A DNA stretch of 64,000 nt from Notospermus geniculatus (taxonomy: Eukaryota > Nemertea > Pilidiophora > Heteronemertea > Lineidae): positions 143,207-207,206 of the forward strand of contig NMRB01001262.1 of the NCBI GenBank assembly GCA_002633025.1, in the 5' to 3' direction. This document shows, one piece after another, positions 1 to 8,530 of the stretch; the stretch's first letter is position 1; each line of letters opens with the position of its first letter. The notes under the pieces are model-generated. The model searched no databases, was not told where the DNA came from, and worked only from the letters and a program-made list of their open reading frames with translations. A program made the translations under genes and the position numbers.

Positions 1-291
1 CAGCTCAAATGTCACCTCATCAGATGTCCACCTCGAAATGTTAATTAGACGGCTTCGTTAATCTGTCTCCAGAAGTTTTGACGTGTGTCACAACTGACTT
101 ACATTAATCCGACCGAAATGTGATGGATGTGACAAACGGCGCCACCTCATGTTGGGATTACAATTTACCCGGCGAGACACTGCTGTCCCGTTCATAATCG
201 AGCGAGCGATTGCTCCATATTTATGAGAATAATTAACCAATGTGCCAGCACCTGTTGAACCCACGGGGTATCCTAACCAATGAAATGTATG
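1..291. other. No recognisable feature
   Basis: Unique-looking sequence with no convincing open frame, repeat or RNA signal on either strand. It ends at the TA target site of the MITE that follows. Confidence 0.5.
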
Positions 292-501
292 TACAGTGCT
301 GGCCAAAATTATTCGAACACTTGGTATCTTGACTTGCCGTACAAAGTCTGGTTCCCATTTTTCACTTCTAATAATTGGAAAACGTGCAAGGCTCTGAGGA
401 AAATAAAATTGTTTCGTTGGTCAATTTATTGCCATTTCGATACAAACAATGAAAATATCACTCACATGCCAAGCGTTCGAATAATTTTGGCCCCCACTGT
501 A
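292..501. mobile_element. Tc1/mariner-like MITE with TA target duplication
   Basis: The element spans 294-499 and is flanked by TA at 292-293 and 500-501. Its ends are inverted repeats of about 30 bp beginning CAGTGCTGGCCAAAATTATT on the left, matched by the complement on the right with a few mismatches and a C-rich insertion near the end. A TA duplication with CAGTG...CACTG ends is the classic layout of Tc1/mariner elements. At 206 bp it cannot encode a transposase, so it would be non-autonomous. Confidence 0.8.
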
Positions 502-999
502 CACCGAATCAGACCTTCAGCCCAATGACGGTTGTTGATAGGCAAAATTCCACCCACCACGAAAAATCGTCACGGCGGGACTCAAGAGGGTCACACGGTG
601 CGTGCACCACGACAGTCTGTCCCAGTCTGGGCCACTTTTGTGTACTGTTGTAGGGCCCTCGAAATTTTAAAATACACTGATATTGATTGCAAAAACATGT
701 GGTGTTGTCATATTTAGATGCGTCCGTGCAAAGTGCAGTTTAAGGACTTTTAAATTTTTTTGAATACCTCTAGCAATGAAGGAAGAAAAATTGCAATGGA
801 CAACAGTAGTACATGAGGTAAAGCTCCTTCACTTTATCGGACCTTGGCACACGATGGAATTGTGACTGACCACAGTGGGGGTGCTCAAGACCTAGAACTG
901 GACCTAATGGCAAATAATCAAACTGGCCAACCAAGTGATTGCAATTCACCTTAAATAAGGCTAACTGACCACCTCTGAATGGTTAGGCGTGACTGGCAG
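502..999. other. No recognisable feature
   Basis: No coding frame, tRNA-like box or inverted repeat was found. The last bases lead into the tandem array that follows. Confidence 0.4.
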
Positions 1000-1866
1000 G
1001 CATCTGGATGGCGAAGAAATGTTCCAGCGCAGATCCAGACACGTCGCTCGCACATGACCATATGTCATCGTCGTACGGAACAATCTAAAACACAGAATGG
1101 GACAATTATGTAGGGCCGAGGAAGGCATCCGAGACGGGATTTCTATCAGTAAGAAGCAGTGAAGCCTTGGCTTCGAATCTTGAGAAGAAATATTCACAAA
1201 GCCAGACAATGACCACCTGAAAACGTCGTACGTCATCTTTGTACGGAGCTATCTAAAACATGGGATGGCACAATTGTGGGGCTGAGGAGGCACTGACACA
1301 GGGTTTCAATCAGTCAGTAGCAATGAGACATTGCCTTCGAATCTTGAGAAGAAATTTTTAGTTACAAATCCAGACATGACCACCCGCAAATCGTCGTATG
1401 TCATATGCGTTATCATCGTACGGAGCTATCTAAAATGGGGAACAGCACAATTGTGGGGCTGAGAAGGCATTGAGACAGTATCAGTCAGAAGCAGTGAGAC
1501 CCTTGGCTTTGAATCTTGAGAATGAGAAGAAATGTTGTGGTCACAAAATCAGACGAAAATCGTCATGTGTCATACGTCATCGTCGTATGGAGCTATCTAA
1601 AACACGGAACGGCACAACTGTGGGGCCGAGAAGGCATTGAGACAGTGTTTCTCTCAGTCAGTAGCAATGAAACCTTGCCTCCGAATCTTGATGGAGAAGA
1701 CATTTTTAGTCACAAATCCAGACATGCCCACCCGAAAAACGTCATATGTCGTACGTCATAATCGTATGGAGCTATCTAAAACACGGAATGGCACAATTGC
1801 GGAGCCGAGGAGGCACTGAGACACAATTTTTCTTAGAGACAATGAGACCTTGGCTTTGAATCAGCT
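1000..1866. repeat. Tandem array, about 170-180 bp period, five units
   Basis: The phrase CTATCTAAAA recurs at about 1081, 1249, 1426, 1593 and 1772, giving spacings of 168, 177, 167 and 179 bp. Each unit also carries a GACCACC...CGTCGTA block, a GGGGC(T/C)GAG block and a GAATCTTGAGAAGAAAT block. Units differ by substitutions and short indels. Open frames inside (for example 1516-1761 plus) follow the repeat and are not taken as genes. Confidence 0.85.
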
Positions 1867-2060
1867 ACCTTTGCATACATTACCTCAGGGTTAGGCATAA
1901 CTCATCAGATGAAATGTATTTGGTATCAATTAGGGATTTAGTACCTCGGCGAAGTTCTAGATGGCAGCATTGTTGTAATGTGTCTGGTGGCTTCGAGGGT
2001 TGAATTGTGTGGGGTAGGTGTGGTATCTGAGGTGGATGAGAAGGTGTGACATACACAGGA

Positions 2061-2326
2061 GCCCCGAGGATAACCTTGTGGTTATCAAGTCTGCATTGCA
2101 AGCGGCAGGTCCTGGGTTTGAATCCAGCCTGGGTCATTTGGGATGAACTATCCCCGGGCTCTTCACGTCCATCAAATGGGAGAGTAAGCTGTGTGGCCTT
2201 ATGCCTTGCACATTACAAAGGGCAAGTAAATGACCCCATCCAAGTGAGGAGCACGAGTAGCTTGAGATGGCCTCATCCGTACTTACCAGGGCCAATTTCG
2301 GTTGGTCCTGATGGAAAAATCCAGTA
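2061..2326 (+). mobile_element. SINE family A, near full length
   Basis: The tRNA-like head has a diverged A box (TAACCTTGTGG) and a B box (GGTTTGAATCC). The family body follows: a CTCTTCACGTCCATC segment, GGGCAAGTAAATGACCCC, GTGAGGAGCACGAGTAG and the GGCCAAT...CCTGATGGAAAAATC tail. Family A recurs at least fourteen times in the window, complete or truncated. Confidence 0.85.
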
Positions 2327-2360
2327 CCCCAATCAACACAACAACTCCCTCCCCAGATCC

Positions 2361-2560
2361 CAGAATTTCGCAAATTTTCAACCCCACCCGGGGTCTTCCT
2401 CAGGCACTTTCTAGTAGAGATTACAGAAGTGAAGGATCTCTACCAGGAAGTGCCTGAGGAAGACACCGGTTGGGGTCGAAAATTTGCGAAATTCGGAGAC
2501 GACTTTATGTTTTAATACTATCATTTTGTGTGTCGTTTTTTGTGCTCTATGTTGGATACC
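2361..2560. repeat. Foldback with hammerhead-like stem motif
   Basis: A left arm (about 2361-2420) and right arm (about 2437-2497) are inverted copies separated by a loop of about 16 bp. The right arm carries GCCTGAGGAAGAC, a short G/C stem and GTCGAAA. The right arm runs on into a family tail containing TCATTTTGTGTGTC, shared with the element at 6.6-6.9 kb. The arrangement CTGAnGA...stem...GAAA recalls the core of a hammerhead ribozyme, but an extra A follows the CTGAGGA; this is a resemblance, not a demonstrated ribozyme. Confidence 0.6.
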
Positions 2561-2732
2561 CAGATCCCAGATTGTTTTTACACGAAAAGGAATGCACCAA
2601 GTTTTATGGACTTCACTCTTATCAAACGAAGAGAAGATGAATGTTAAAAAGTTACCCAACACGAACCTGTGTAGAGAGGGTACGGAAAATCTAAACCAGT
2701 GCAACTGTTCAGTGTAGGATAGTAGGCCTATC

Positions 2733-2993
2733 TTAACCCAATAGAGCCGCCTTTTTTTGCACTTTCCATCTGTAGCTTTCACCGCCCTAAACCACCACGA
2801 GACGTATGAGTCAAGGCAGTTTATGGTGGTATTGGCGTCTGGAAACATGGCGGTGCCGGCAGCAATCGGTGATTTTCATTTCTACATCAGAGGTGATGGG
2901 GATTTTTGTCAAAACGTGGGCGTGGTCTTCTAGGCGGCTCACAGTAGGCCGGTTTAGGGCGGCATGGGGTCTATCGCGTGTCTATTGGGTTAA
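2733..2993. mobile_element. TTAA-flanked MITE (piggyBac/Kolobok type)
   Basis: TTAA occurs at 2733-2736 and 2990-2993. Inside are inverted ends CCCAATAGA and TCTATTGGG, then subterminal inverted pieces (CCGCCCTAAACC and GGTTTAGGGCGG). TTAA duplication is diagnostic of piggyBac and Kolobok transposases. The 253-bp body has no transposase frame. Confidence 0.75.
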
Positions 2994-3135
2994 TGCAACA
3001 GGTTCAAAACTCTTAACCCTGTGTGAGGACCATCAGGGTCTTTTTAACAATTTCTATTTTTTCAGGAACAGTGGGTGGGACACAACTGTCAGTGTCGCAT
3101 TTTTAGACTGTGACGTTTTGTATGTTCGACAAGAG

Positions 3136-3901
3136 GTCAAAGGGGGGTAGTTATTAAGTACGGAACGGAACGGAACGGAATCGTGGTTGCAAACGGAATG
3201 TAAAATACGGACTGACCCTGAAACTGGAACGGAACAAAGTTAATCTTCATTTCATTTCAAGTGGACAGTGCCGCGCTGTTATGTAAATTCGTTCTATCAT
3301 GTTTGTGGTGAGCTCAACTCTAAGGTCTTGCCAATCTTTGTTGGTGTAGTGCTTTAGTGATGGGTTCGATTCTATTTTGGGGTTGGGGGTAGGCCTACTA
3401 GCCTGCTGTTGGCGATTGGTTCGGTAATTGGGTAGTCTCACCTTATTGTAATTGGGATAAGACAATTCTTTAGTTGTGTGAGTCTTTTACCGGCCACTCT
3501 GGTGGGGTAGTGCGTTAGTGGTTGGTTCGATTACTGGCCGCTAAGTTTATTGGAATGGGGTAGGCCTTCCCTACCAGAGGGACTGCCAAGACCAAAGAAT
3601 GAAATCAACTACTGAAGCAATATACCATCCCACAGGCAAAAAGGAACTCCATACCGGTACTAACTCCAATATAGAATCGAACCCACCACAAATGCATTGC
3701 CCCAATAAAGTAAACAGCACGACCTAATAATCAAGCTTTAATACCAACATAACAGAACAAACCCAACATCACAGCACAGCGCTATCATTAAGATTAAGTC
3801 TCTTGCGTTCCAGTTACAGGGTCGGTCCGTCTTTTGCATTCCGTTTGCAACCGCGATTCCGTTCCGTTCCGTTCCGTACTTAATAACTACCCGTCAAAGG
3901 G
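3136..3901. mobile_element. 748-bp element with about 104-bp TIRs and 9-bp duplication
   Basis: The element runs 3145-3892 between direct repeats GTCAAAGGG at 3136-3144 and 3893-3901. Inverted terminal repeats of about 104 bp start GGGTAGTTATTAAG, carry iterated GGAAC pentamers, and differ by only a few bases. Long TIRs with a 9-bp duplication fit Mutator-like or Merlin-like elements. The interior has no long frame but holds two plus-oriented and one minus-oriented copy of a short block with GTAGTGC(T/G)TTAGTG followed by GGTTCGATT, which looks like a tRNA B box. Confidence 0.8.
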
Positions 3902-4221
3902 CTGTGTTCCAACAAGCCAAGCCCGTTACTTACGGGCCAAAAATAGAAATGACGAGTGTATCACTCTCGAGGAGGGAAGGAGAGCAGTTTTAAAACCCAG
4001 AGGTTGAAAGTCATGGAATGTCATTAGTCAAACGCCTACACAAATATCTTCAAGTGATTCTCGGAAACTTCCCCTGTAGGCACGTGGAATGACTGCCACG
4101 CTTTTCTGCCACTTTCCTCTCTTCAAAGCCACTTAATGGATTTTATACAGGGTGTTCCAATGAAGTTGTCTCTTGAACAACTGAACAATACCATGAATAA
4201 AAGTTGAAAGTCAAAGTTTGG
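3902..4221. other. No recognisable feature
   Basis: No gene, inverted repeat or SINE signal was seen. Confidence 0.4.
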
Positions 4222-4497
4222 GTTTATAGTCTGATATCAACAACGGTAGAGGTGTCATCCGACTTTACACTTTAACCCCAGTCTATCCTGAAACCTTTCA
4301 GTAGAACTCAGATGAGGTTGCTCATTCAGCGCTACAATCTGAGCACTTCCGACCGGTACCCATTTATACACCTGGGTGGAGAGAGGCCAGTGAGGCAAAG
4401 AGACTTGCCCAAAGTCTCACGCCCAGTGGGATTCGAACCCGGGGCCCTCTGACAGCTAGTCGGAGGCCCGAACCACTTCACCACCATGGCTCCTTGA
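4222..4497 (-). mobile_element. SINE family B, near full length
   Basis: Read on the minus strand it begins GAGCCATGGTGGTG, with A box TGGTG(A/T)AGTGG and B box GGTTCGAATCC. The central block follows (GGGCAAGTCTCTTTGCCTCA, GTGTATAAATGGGTACC), then a 3' body ending near CTATAAACCCAAACTTTGAC. The plus-strand copy at 8248-8530 matches along its length. Confidence 0.85.
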
Positions 4498-4514
4498 ATA
4501 CCAGGACACCAGGA

Positions 4515-4657
4515 TACAGAAATACCCAAACCCAGTGAGGAATATGAGTACCTTGTGATAGCCTCTTCCATACTTCACAGGGGCAATAATACCAGATACA
4601 TTTGGCCCTGATGGAAAAATCAAATGCAATATACAATACAAGATTAGGACGCCAAAG
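4515..4657 (+). mobile_element. SINE family A, 3' fragment
   Basis: It contains GTGAGGAATATGAGTACC, GGCCTCTTCC-like and GGGGCAATAATACC blocks and the GCCCTGATGGAAAAATC tail. The head is missing. It sits directly beside the oppositely oriented family B SINE. Confidence 0.7.
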
Positions 4658-4978
4658 AATCAGTGCTGCAAGGATCAAGGGACAAGGGGGCGCTCCCTTT
4701 TGGTCTTGGATGTGAAGAAGGAAAAAGGGACCTAGGACTTGGGGATGCCACCAATGTAATATTAGCAGAAAACCCAGGGAAACTAGGCCATCGAAGGCAA
4801 GACTTCATGCTCTGTATGCCTATCCCCTACGGCAGTCAACAACCCTGCAACCTGTGAAAAGATACGAATCAATATTTATGGTGCCCTGAAATCCCAAGGG
4901 GAAAATCTCTGACATACCATAAGCATCTCAAAGCTCACCCCGTAAATGACCAAATCCAGGTCCCTCCAGGAAGACTTT
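4658..4978. other. No recognisable feature
   Basis: A 64-codon frame at 4663-4857 has no supporting signal. No repeat was identified. Confidence 0.4.
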
Positions 4979-5420
4979 CCCTTGACTCTAAGGAGGACCC
5001 TTGATACCCTAGTGGTTATCACATCCACTTAGCAAGCGGAAGGTCCAGGCCTTTTGGTTATCACGGGTTCAAATCCTGGCCCCTCCTGGAACACCCTCCC
5101 TTGACTCTACAAGGAGGAGCCGTGATAGCCTAGTGGCTATCACATCCACTTAGCAAGCGGCAGGTCCCGGGTTCGAATCCCTCCTGGAACACCTTGCCTT
5201 GACTCTACAAGAAGAGCCTTGATACTAGCATAGTGGTAACCACACCAACCTGGCAAGCGGCAGGTCTCCGATTCAAATCCCGGGCCTTATGGGATAAATC
5301 ATCCTTGGCTTTTCACGTCCGTCGCGTGGGACAGTCAGCCATGGTGCCTTGTACCTCGTTCCGTTGTAAGGGCAAGTAAAAGGCCCCAATCCAAGTGAGG
5401 AACATGAGTAGCTTGACACT
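4979..5420 (+). mobile_element. Three successive SINE A heads, the last with body
   Basis: Three tRNA-like heads follow one another, each preceded by a CCTTGACTCTA phrase (about 4980, 5101 and 5197). Each has an A box close to TAGCCTAGTGG and a B box close to GGTTCGAATCC (the first GGTTCAAATCC, the third GATTCAAATCC). Only the third carries the family A body, up to GTGAGGAACATGAGTAGC. The first head has an extra GGTTATCACGGG insertion before its B box. This looks like local tandem duplication of head plus flank. Confidence 0.75.
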
Positions 5421-5599
5421 GACATATAGAAACACTGGCAGGTGCCACATAGCCGAGATCCAGTTAGAACAGATACCGGTATTAGGCCTACAAATTTTGT
5501 TTTATTATAAAGGGCAACATGCTAGGCCTATCGAAAAAACAATAGGGGCCTACAATGCAAAGTTGGAATATGCACAACATGCTGAACTATTGGACTTTT

Positions 5600-5920
5600 G
5601 ACGAGGGCCGAGCTGGCCCTTGATTCGGGCCGAGTTGGGTCTTGGATAAGGGCCGAGCTGGTGGGCCAAGTTGCATGATCATAGCCTGTGGGCCGAGTTG
5701 TCAATGGGTCGAGATGGACCTATACCAAGAAAAGAGACCTCTGCAAACTGTCTGTGACTGTTTCATCCTAAAGGATGAAGATACAAATCAACATTTCAAT
5801 GCTCTTTGACACTAGTATCCAGCTCAGCCTTGGACGACTGAATCCAGGTCTCTCAACTCGACCACCTTCCCTTGACTCAGAAAGAGACCTTTGCAAACTA
5901 TCTGTGACCGTTTCGTCCCA
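5600..5920. repeat. Degenerate GGGCCGAG repeats and a 36-bp duplication
   Basis: Between 5604 and 5722 the words GGGCCGAG(C/T)TG and close variants recur five times at irregular spacing. A phrase starting AAAGAGACCT(C/T)TGCAAACT occurs at about 5733 and again at about 5881. The function is unknown and may be nil. Confidence 0.5.
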
Positions 5921-6277
5921 AAGCGGAAATGATCGAGACAGACAATTGTCATACATATTCACTTACCGTTCTCTGCCCAGCAAGTGGTAGGCACTCCATG
6001 CCAACACATATTTGAAGAAATAATGAAAAATGTCAGATCGTAACTGTTACTACTACAGACACGAATGATTGTTATAATGTTGGATTATAATGGTTCTCTA
6101 GCAGCATGGCAAGGGGCTTTTCATGCATTCACTTACTTTGAATGGACAGTTATGAATTCAAGAAATCATGTCTTCTTTGCACTCTCCTTAGTTCATAAGA
6201 CACTGCATTCGGAACTCCAGGTCCTCAGTGAAGGCACCATTTCCTATTGTCGTGTACAAGTTTTGATGATTGTTGCC
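5921..6277. other. No recognisable feature
   Basis: A 118-codon frame crosses 6065-6421 but its 3' third lies in a SINE head, and no splice or coding signal supports it. Confidence 0.4.
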
Positions 6278-6352
6278 TCTCGGAGGAGCTGTGACAGCCT
6301 AGAGCTTATCACATCCGCTCAGCAAGTGGCAGGTCCCAGGTTCGAATCCAGC
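6278..6352 (+). mobile_element. SINE family A head only
   Basis: It runs from GGAGGAGCTGTGACAGCC to the B box GGTTCGAATCC and CAGCC. The body is replaced by G-rich sequence of another element. Confidence 0.75.
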
Positions 6353-6354
6353 CT

Positions 6355-6550
6355 CGGCAGGGACATGTGCGGGGGGTCCGGACCCTCCCTGCTCGTGCAG
6401 ACCATAGATTTTTTTACATAAATAAAAGGGCGAGTGGCTGAAATGCTGGGAAATGACGTCTTCGGCGTGCAGATTTTACAAAAGTTCCAATGCGAGGGGA
6501 CACCCCCCTCACGCTCCCCCTCAGGCTTTCCTACCCCCCTGCTTGAAATC
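6355..6550. mobile_element. G/C-run hAT-like fragment
   Basis: It has runs of G then C, a CATTTCCCGGCA-like phrase (AAATGCTGGGAAATGACG) and a GAAATCCTGGACACGGGCCTG end. These features recur in the CAG...CTG elements elsewhere in the window. Exact ends were not found. Confidence 0.45.
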
Positions 6551-6604
6551 CTGGACACGGGCCTGCTGGGCTGTACAGGATTATCATTCCTAGTTCTTCA
6601 GTCT

Positions 6605-6870
6605 GTTGATAAATATCAAGAAGTCAACTTCCAGAATCTTACGAATTTTTGACCCCAACCGGGGTCTTCCTCAGGCACTTTTCAGTTGTTTGTACAGGAT
6701 TCTTCAGATCTACATGTACATTTGAGATTCAGCTCAGTCTTTTCTGGTCTCTCCAACTGAAAAGTGCCTGAGGAAGACCCCGGTTGGGGTTGAAAATTCG
6801 TAAGATTCTGGAAGTTGACTTCTTGATATTTATCATTTTGTGTGTCAATTTTTGTGCTTTCTCGTTCTTT
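6605..6870. repeat. 84-bp inverted repeat with hammerhead-like motif
   Basis: Arms at 6605-6688 and 6753-6836 are inverted copies with about two mismatches in 84 bp, separated by 64 bp. Both contain CCTGAGGAAG, an ACCCC/GGGGT stem and GAAAA or its complement. The family tail TATCATTTTGTGTGTCAATT follows the right arm, as at 2.5 kb. Near-perfect arms suggest a recent origin or gene conversion. Confidence 0.75.
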
Positions 6871-6889
6871 GGATCTTCAGTCCGTTGCA

Positions 6890-7162
6890 TGGGACAGTAA
6901 TCCGGAGTGCGTCATCTTGCCCTGACAAGTGTTCCAATCACTCTACCCTCCCTCACTCCAAAAGGGAACACAGTCGAAGGACCAAGTGACCATACGCCTT
7001 GATTTATCAAGACGGTAGTGCCTTGTACCTTGTGCCTTGCAAGGGCAAGTAAAAGACCCCATCAAAGTGAGGAACACGAGTAGCTTGAGATGGCCTCTTC
7101 TGTACTTACCAGGGCCAGTAATGCTTTGGCTTCGGCCCTGATAGAAAAATGAAGACAATACA
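6890..7162 (+). mobile_element. SINE family A, headless and rearranged
   Basis: It begins with a CTTCAGTCCGTTGCATGGGA segment, is interrupted by unrelated sequence, and resumes from about 7012 with GCCTTGTACCTTGTGCCTTG, GGGCAAGTAAAAGACCCC and the CCCTGATAGAAAAATG tail. Confidence 0.75.
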
Positions 7163-7477
7163 ATCCTGATTCACTCTATTATCAGCCCTTTTAAGTTATA
7201 CCCCAATCATACTGAGCTAGTTCTCAGTACGTTCTTCAAAATGTTGCCGAACGGGCTCAAACTGTGCGAACGGAGTGGACGTAGTGGCAACTTTTTACAG
7301 TCTTTTTATGAACTTCATGGACGGGAAGGGTGCTCTAGAATATCGAAGCATTATTTGGCCAAGGGTTACACGTTCTAGCCTGTTTTACAATTTTTTAAGG
7401 ACGGGGCAGGACGTTTTGCGAACTATTTCTGTGTGACAGGCCCTTTACAAATGATTTCCATTGATGTCCTTTTGCAG
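7163..7477. other. No repeat recognised; precedes a possible exon
   Basis: No SINE or inverted repeat was seen. The end holds TGATGTCCTTTTGCAG, a good polypyrimidine tract and acceptor. Confidence 0.35.
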
Positions 7478-7571
7478 ATTGTTCAAGAATCCGACACTCC
7501 ACAAGAAAGACTGGAAGATCAGCCTGGGAGTTGACGAGTTTGGAACTTTTTGAAACCAAGTCAAGAAGAAG
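7478..7571 (+). CDS. Possible 94-nt internal exon, unknown product
   Basis: This is bounded by a strong acceptor (TCCTTTTGCAG) and a strong donor (AAGAAG then GTGAGC). One frame is open through both splice sites (two bases, then 30 codons beginning CSRIRHSTRKTGRS, then two bases). A second frame, reading LFKNPTLHKKDWKISLGV, looks protein-like but stops before the donor. No family is recognised. Short chance exons of this quality do occur in non-coding DNA, so confidence is low. Confidence 0.25.
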
Positions 7572-7797
7572 GTGAGCGTCGATAATCAAAGATTATAAGT
7601 TATTCATCGTTTTGACAAGCTCCCGCCATCTTGGATTCGACGAAGATTTCGTGCATGTGCACTTGTCTGGTACACAAGGTAAGCTAACCAAAACATGTGA
7701 TCATAAAATATGAATTTGCGTACCAGACAGTCATTTGCATACCGGTACATAAGTTACCATGAAATCTCGTAAAAATCAAAATGGCGGCGACACATCN

Positions 7798-7992
7798 GGG
7801 TGGGAGCTCTCAGTCTCCCCTAGAAAATTTTGAAATCTAGAAGGCCGTTGGTGCGATTTCCCAGTATCTGAGGGACAATTTACAAGACAATTCTGTGGCA
7901 CATTGAAAAAGGGCAATTTTTCTAACGTTGGTCACCGAAAAAGGGCAGGGGGGGCACGGGCCGGGTGTGCCCCCTGTATCCGTGCCTGTTCT
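7798..7992. mobile_element. G-run hAT-like fragment after a gap
   Basis: It starts directly after the N at 7797. It contains CTAGAAAATTTTGAAATC, GGCAGGGGGGGCACGG, GTGCCCCCTG and a TATCCGTGCCTGT end, the vocabulary of the CAG...CTG elements. The left end is lost at the gap. Just before the gap is AAAATGGCGGCGAC, a YY1-like word. Confidence 0.5.
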
Positions 7993-8011
7993 GTCACAGA
8001 CAAAGTCATTC

Positions 8012-8245
8012 GTCAGAGAGTGGTGTAGTGGAACACATTGGCACCTATCACCTCTGCGGTTCCGGGTTCGATCCCCGGTCGGACTCGGTACTCATGTGAT
8101 AGAGAGGGCGCCTCTCTGAAAGGGCAGGTTTTGTCTGGACACTCCGGTTTCCTCCCGCGGAACATCAAATATTGTCTATAGAAGTAATAATGCCGTATCT
8201 GGCGCTCAGCTGTCGGCTCAATATTTTTAAATTAAATTTGAACTT
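8012..8245 (+). mobile_element. SINE family C, full length
   Basis: It has A box TGGTGTAGTGG and B box GGTTCGATCC, then GTGATAGAGAGGGCG, a pyrimidine stretch (CTCCGGTTTCCTCCCGCGGA), TATTGTCTATAGAAGTAATA and an AT-rich end. Partial copies lie at 36.6, 43.4 and 45.1 kb. Confidence 0.8.
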
Positions 8246-8247
8246 GA

Positions 8248-8530
8248 GGAGCCATGGTGGTGTAGTGGTTCAGGCCTCTGACTAGCATTCAGAGGGTCCC
8301 GGGTTCGAATCCCACTGGGCGTGAGACTTTGGGCAAGTCTCTTTGCCTCACCGGCCTCTCTCCACCCAGGTGTATAAATGGGTACCAGTCGGAAATGCTT
8401 GGATTGTAGCGCTGAATGAGCAGCTCATCTGAGTTCTACTGAAAGGTTTCAGGATAGACTGGGGTTAAAGTGTAAAGTCGGATGACACCTCCACCGTTGT
8501 TGATATCAGACTATAAACCCAAACTTTAAC
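8248..8530 (+). mobile_element. SINE family B, full length
   Basis: The head GAGCCATGGTGGTGTAGTGG has the B box GGTTCGAATCC. The central block GGGCAAGTCTCTTTGCCTCA and GTGTATAAATGGGTACC resembles a domain shared by many marine-invertebrate tRNA SINEs. The 3' body ends ACTATAAACCCAAACTTT. It sits directly behind the family C SINE. Confidence 0.85.

Noticed and set aside
2411-2848. 145-codon minus-strand frame
   Set aside because: It runs across the foldback and into the TTAA MITE; no splice or protein signal.
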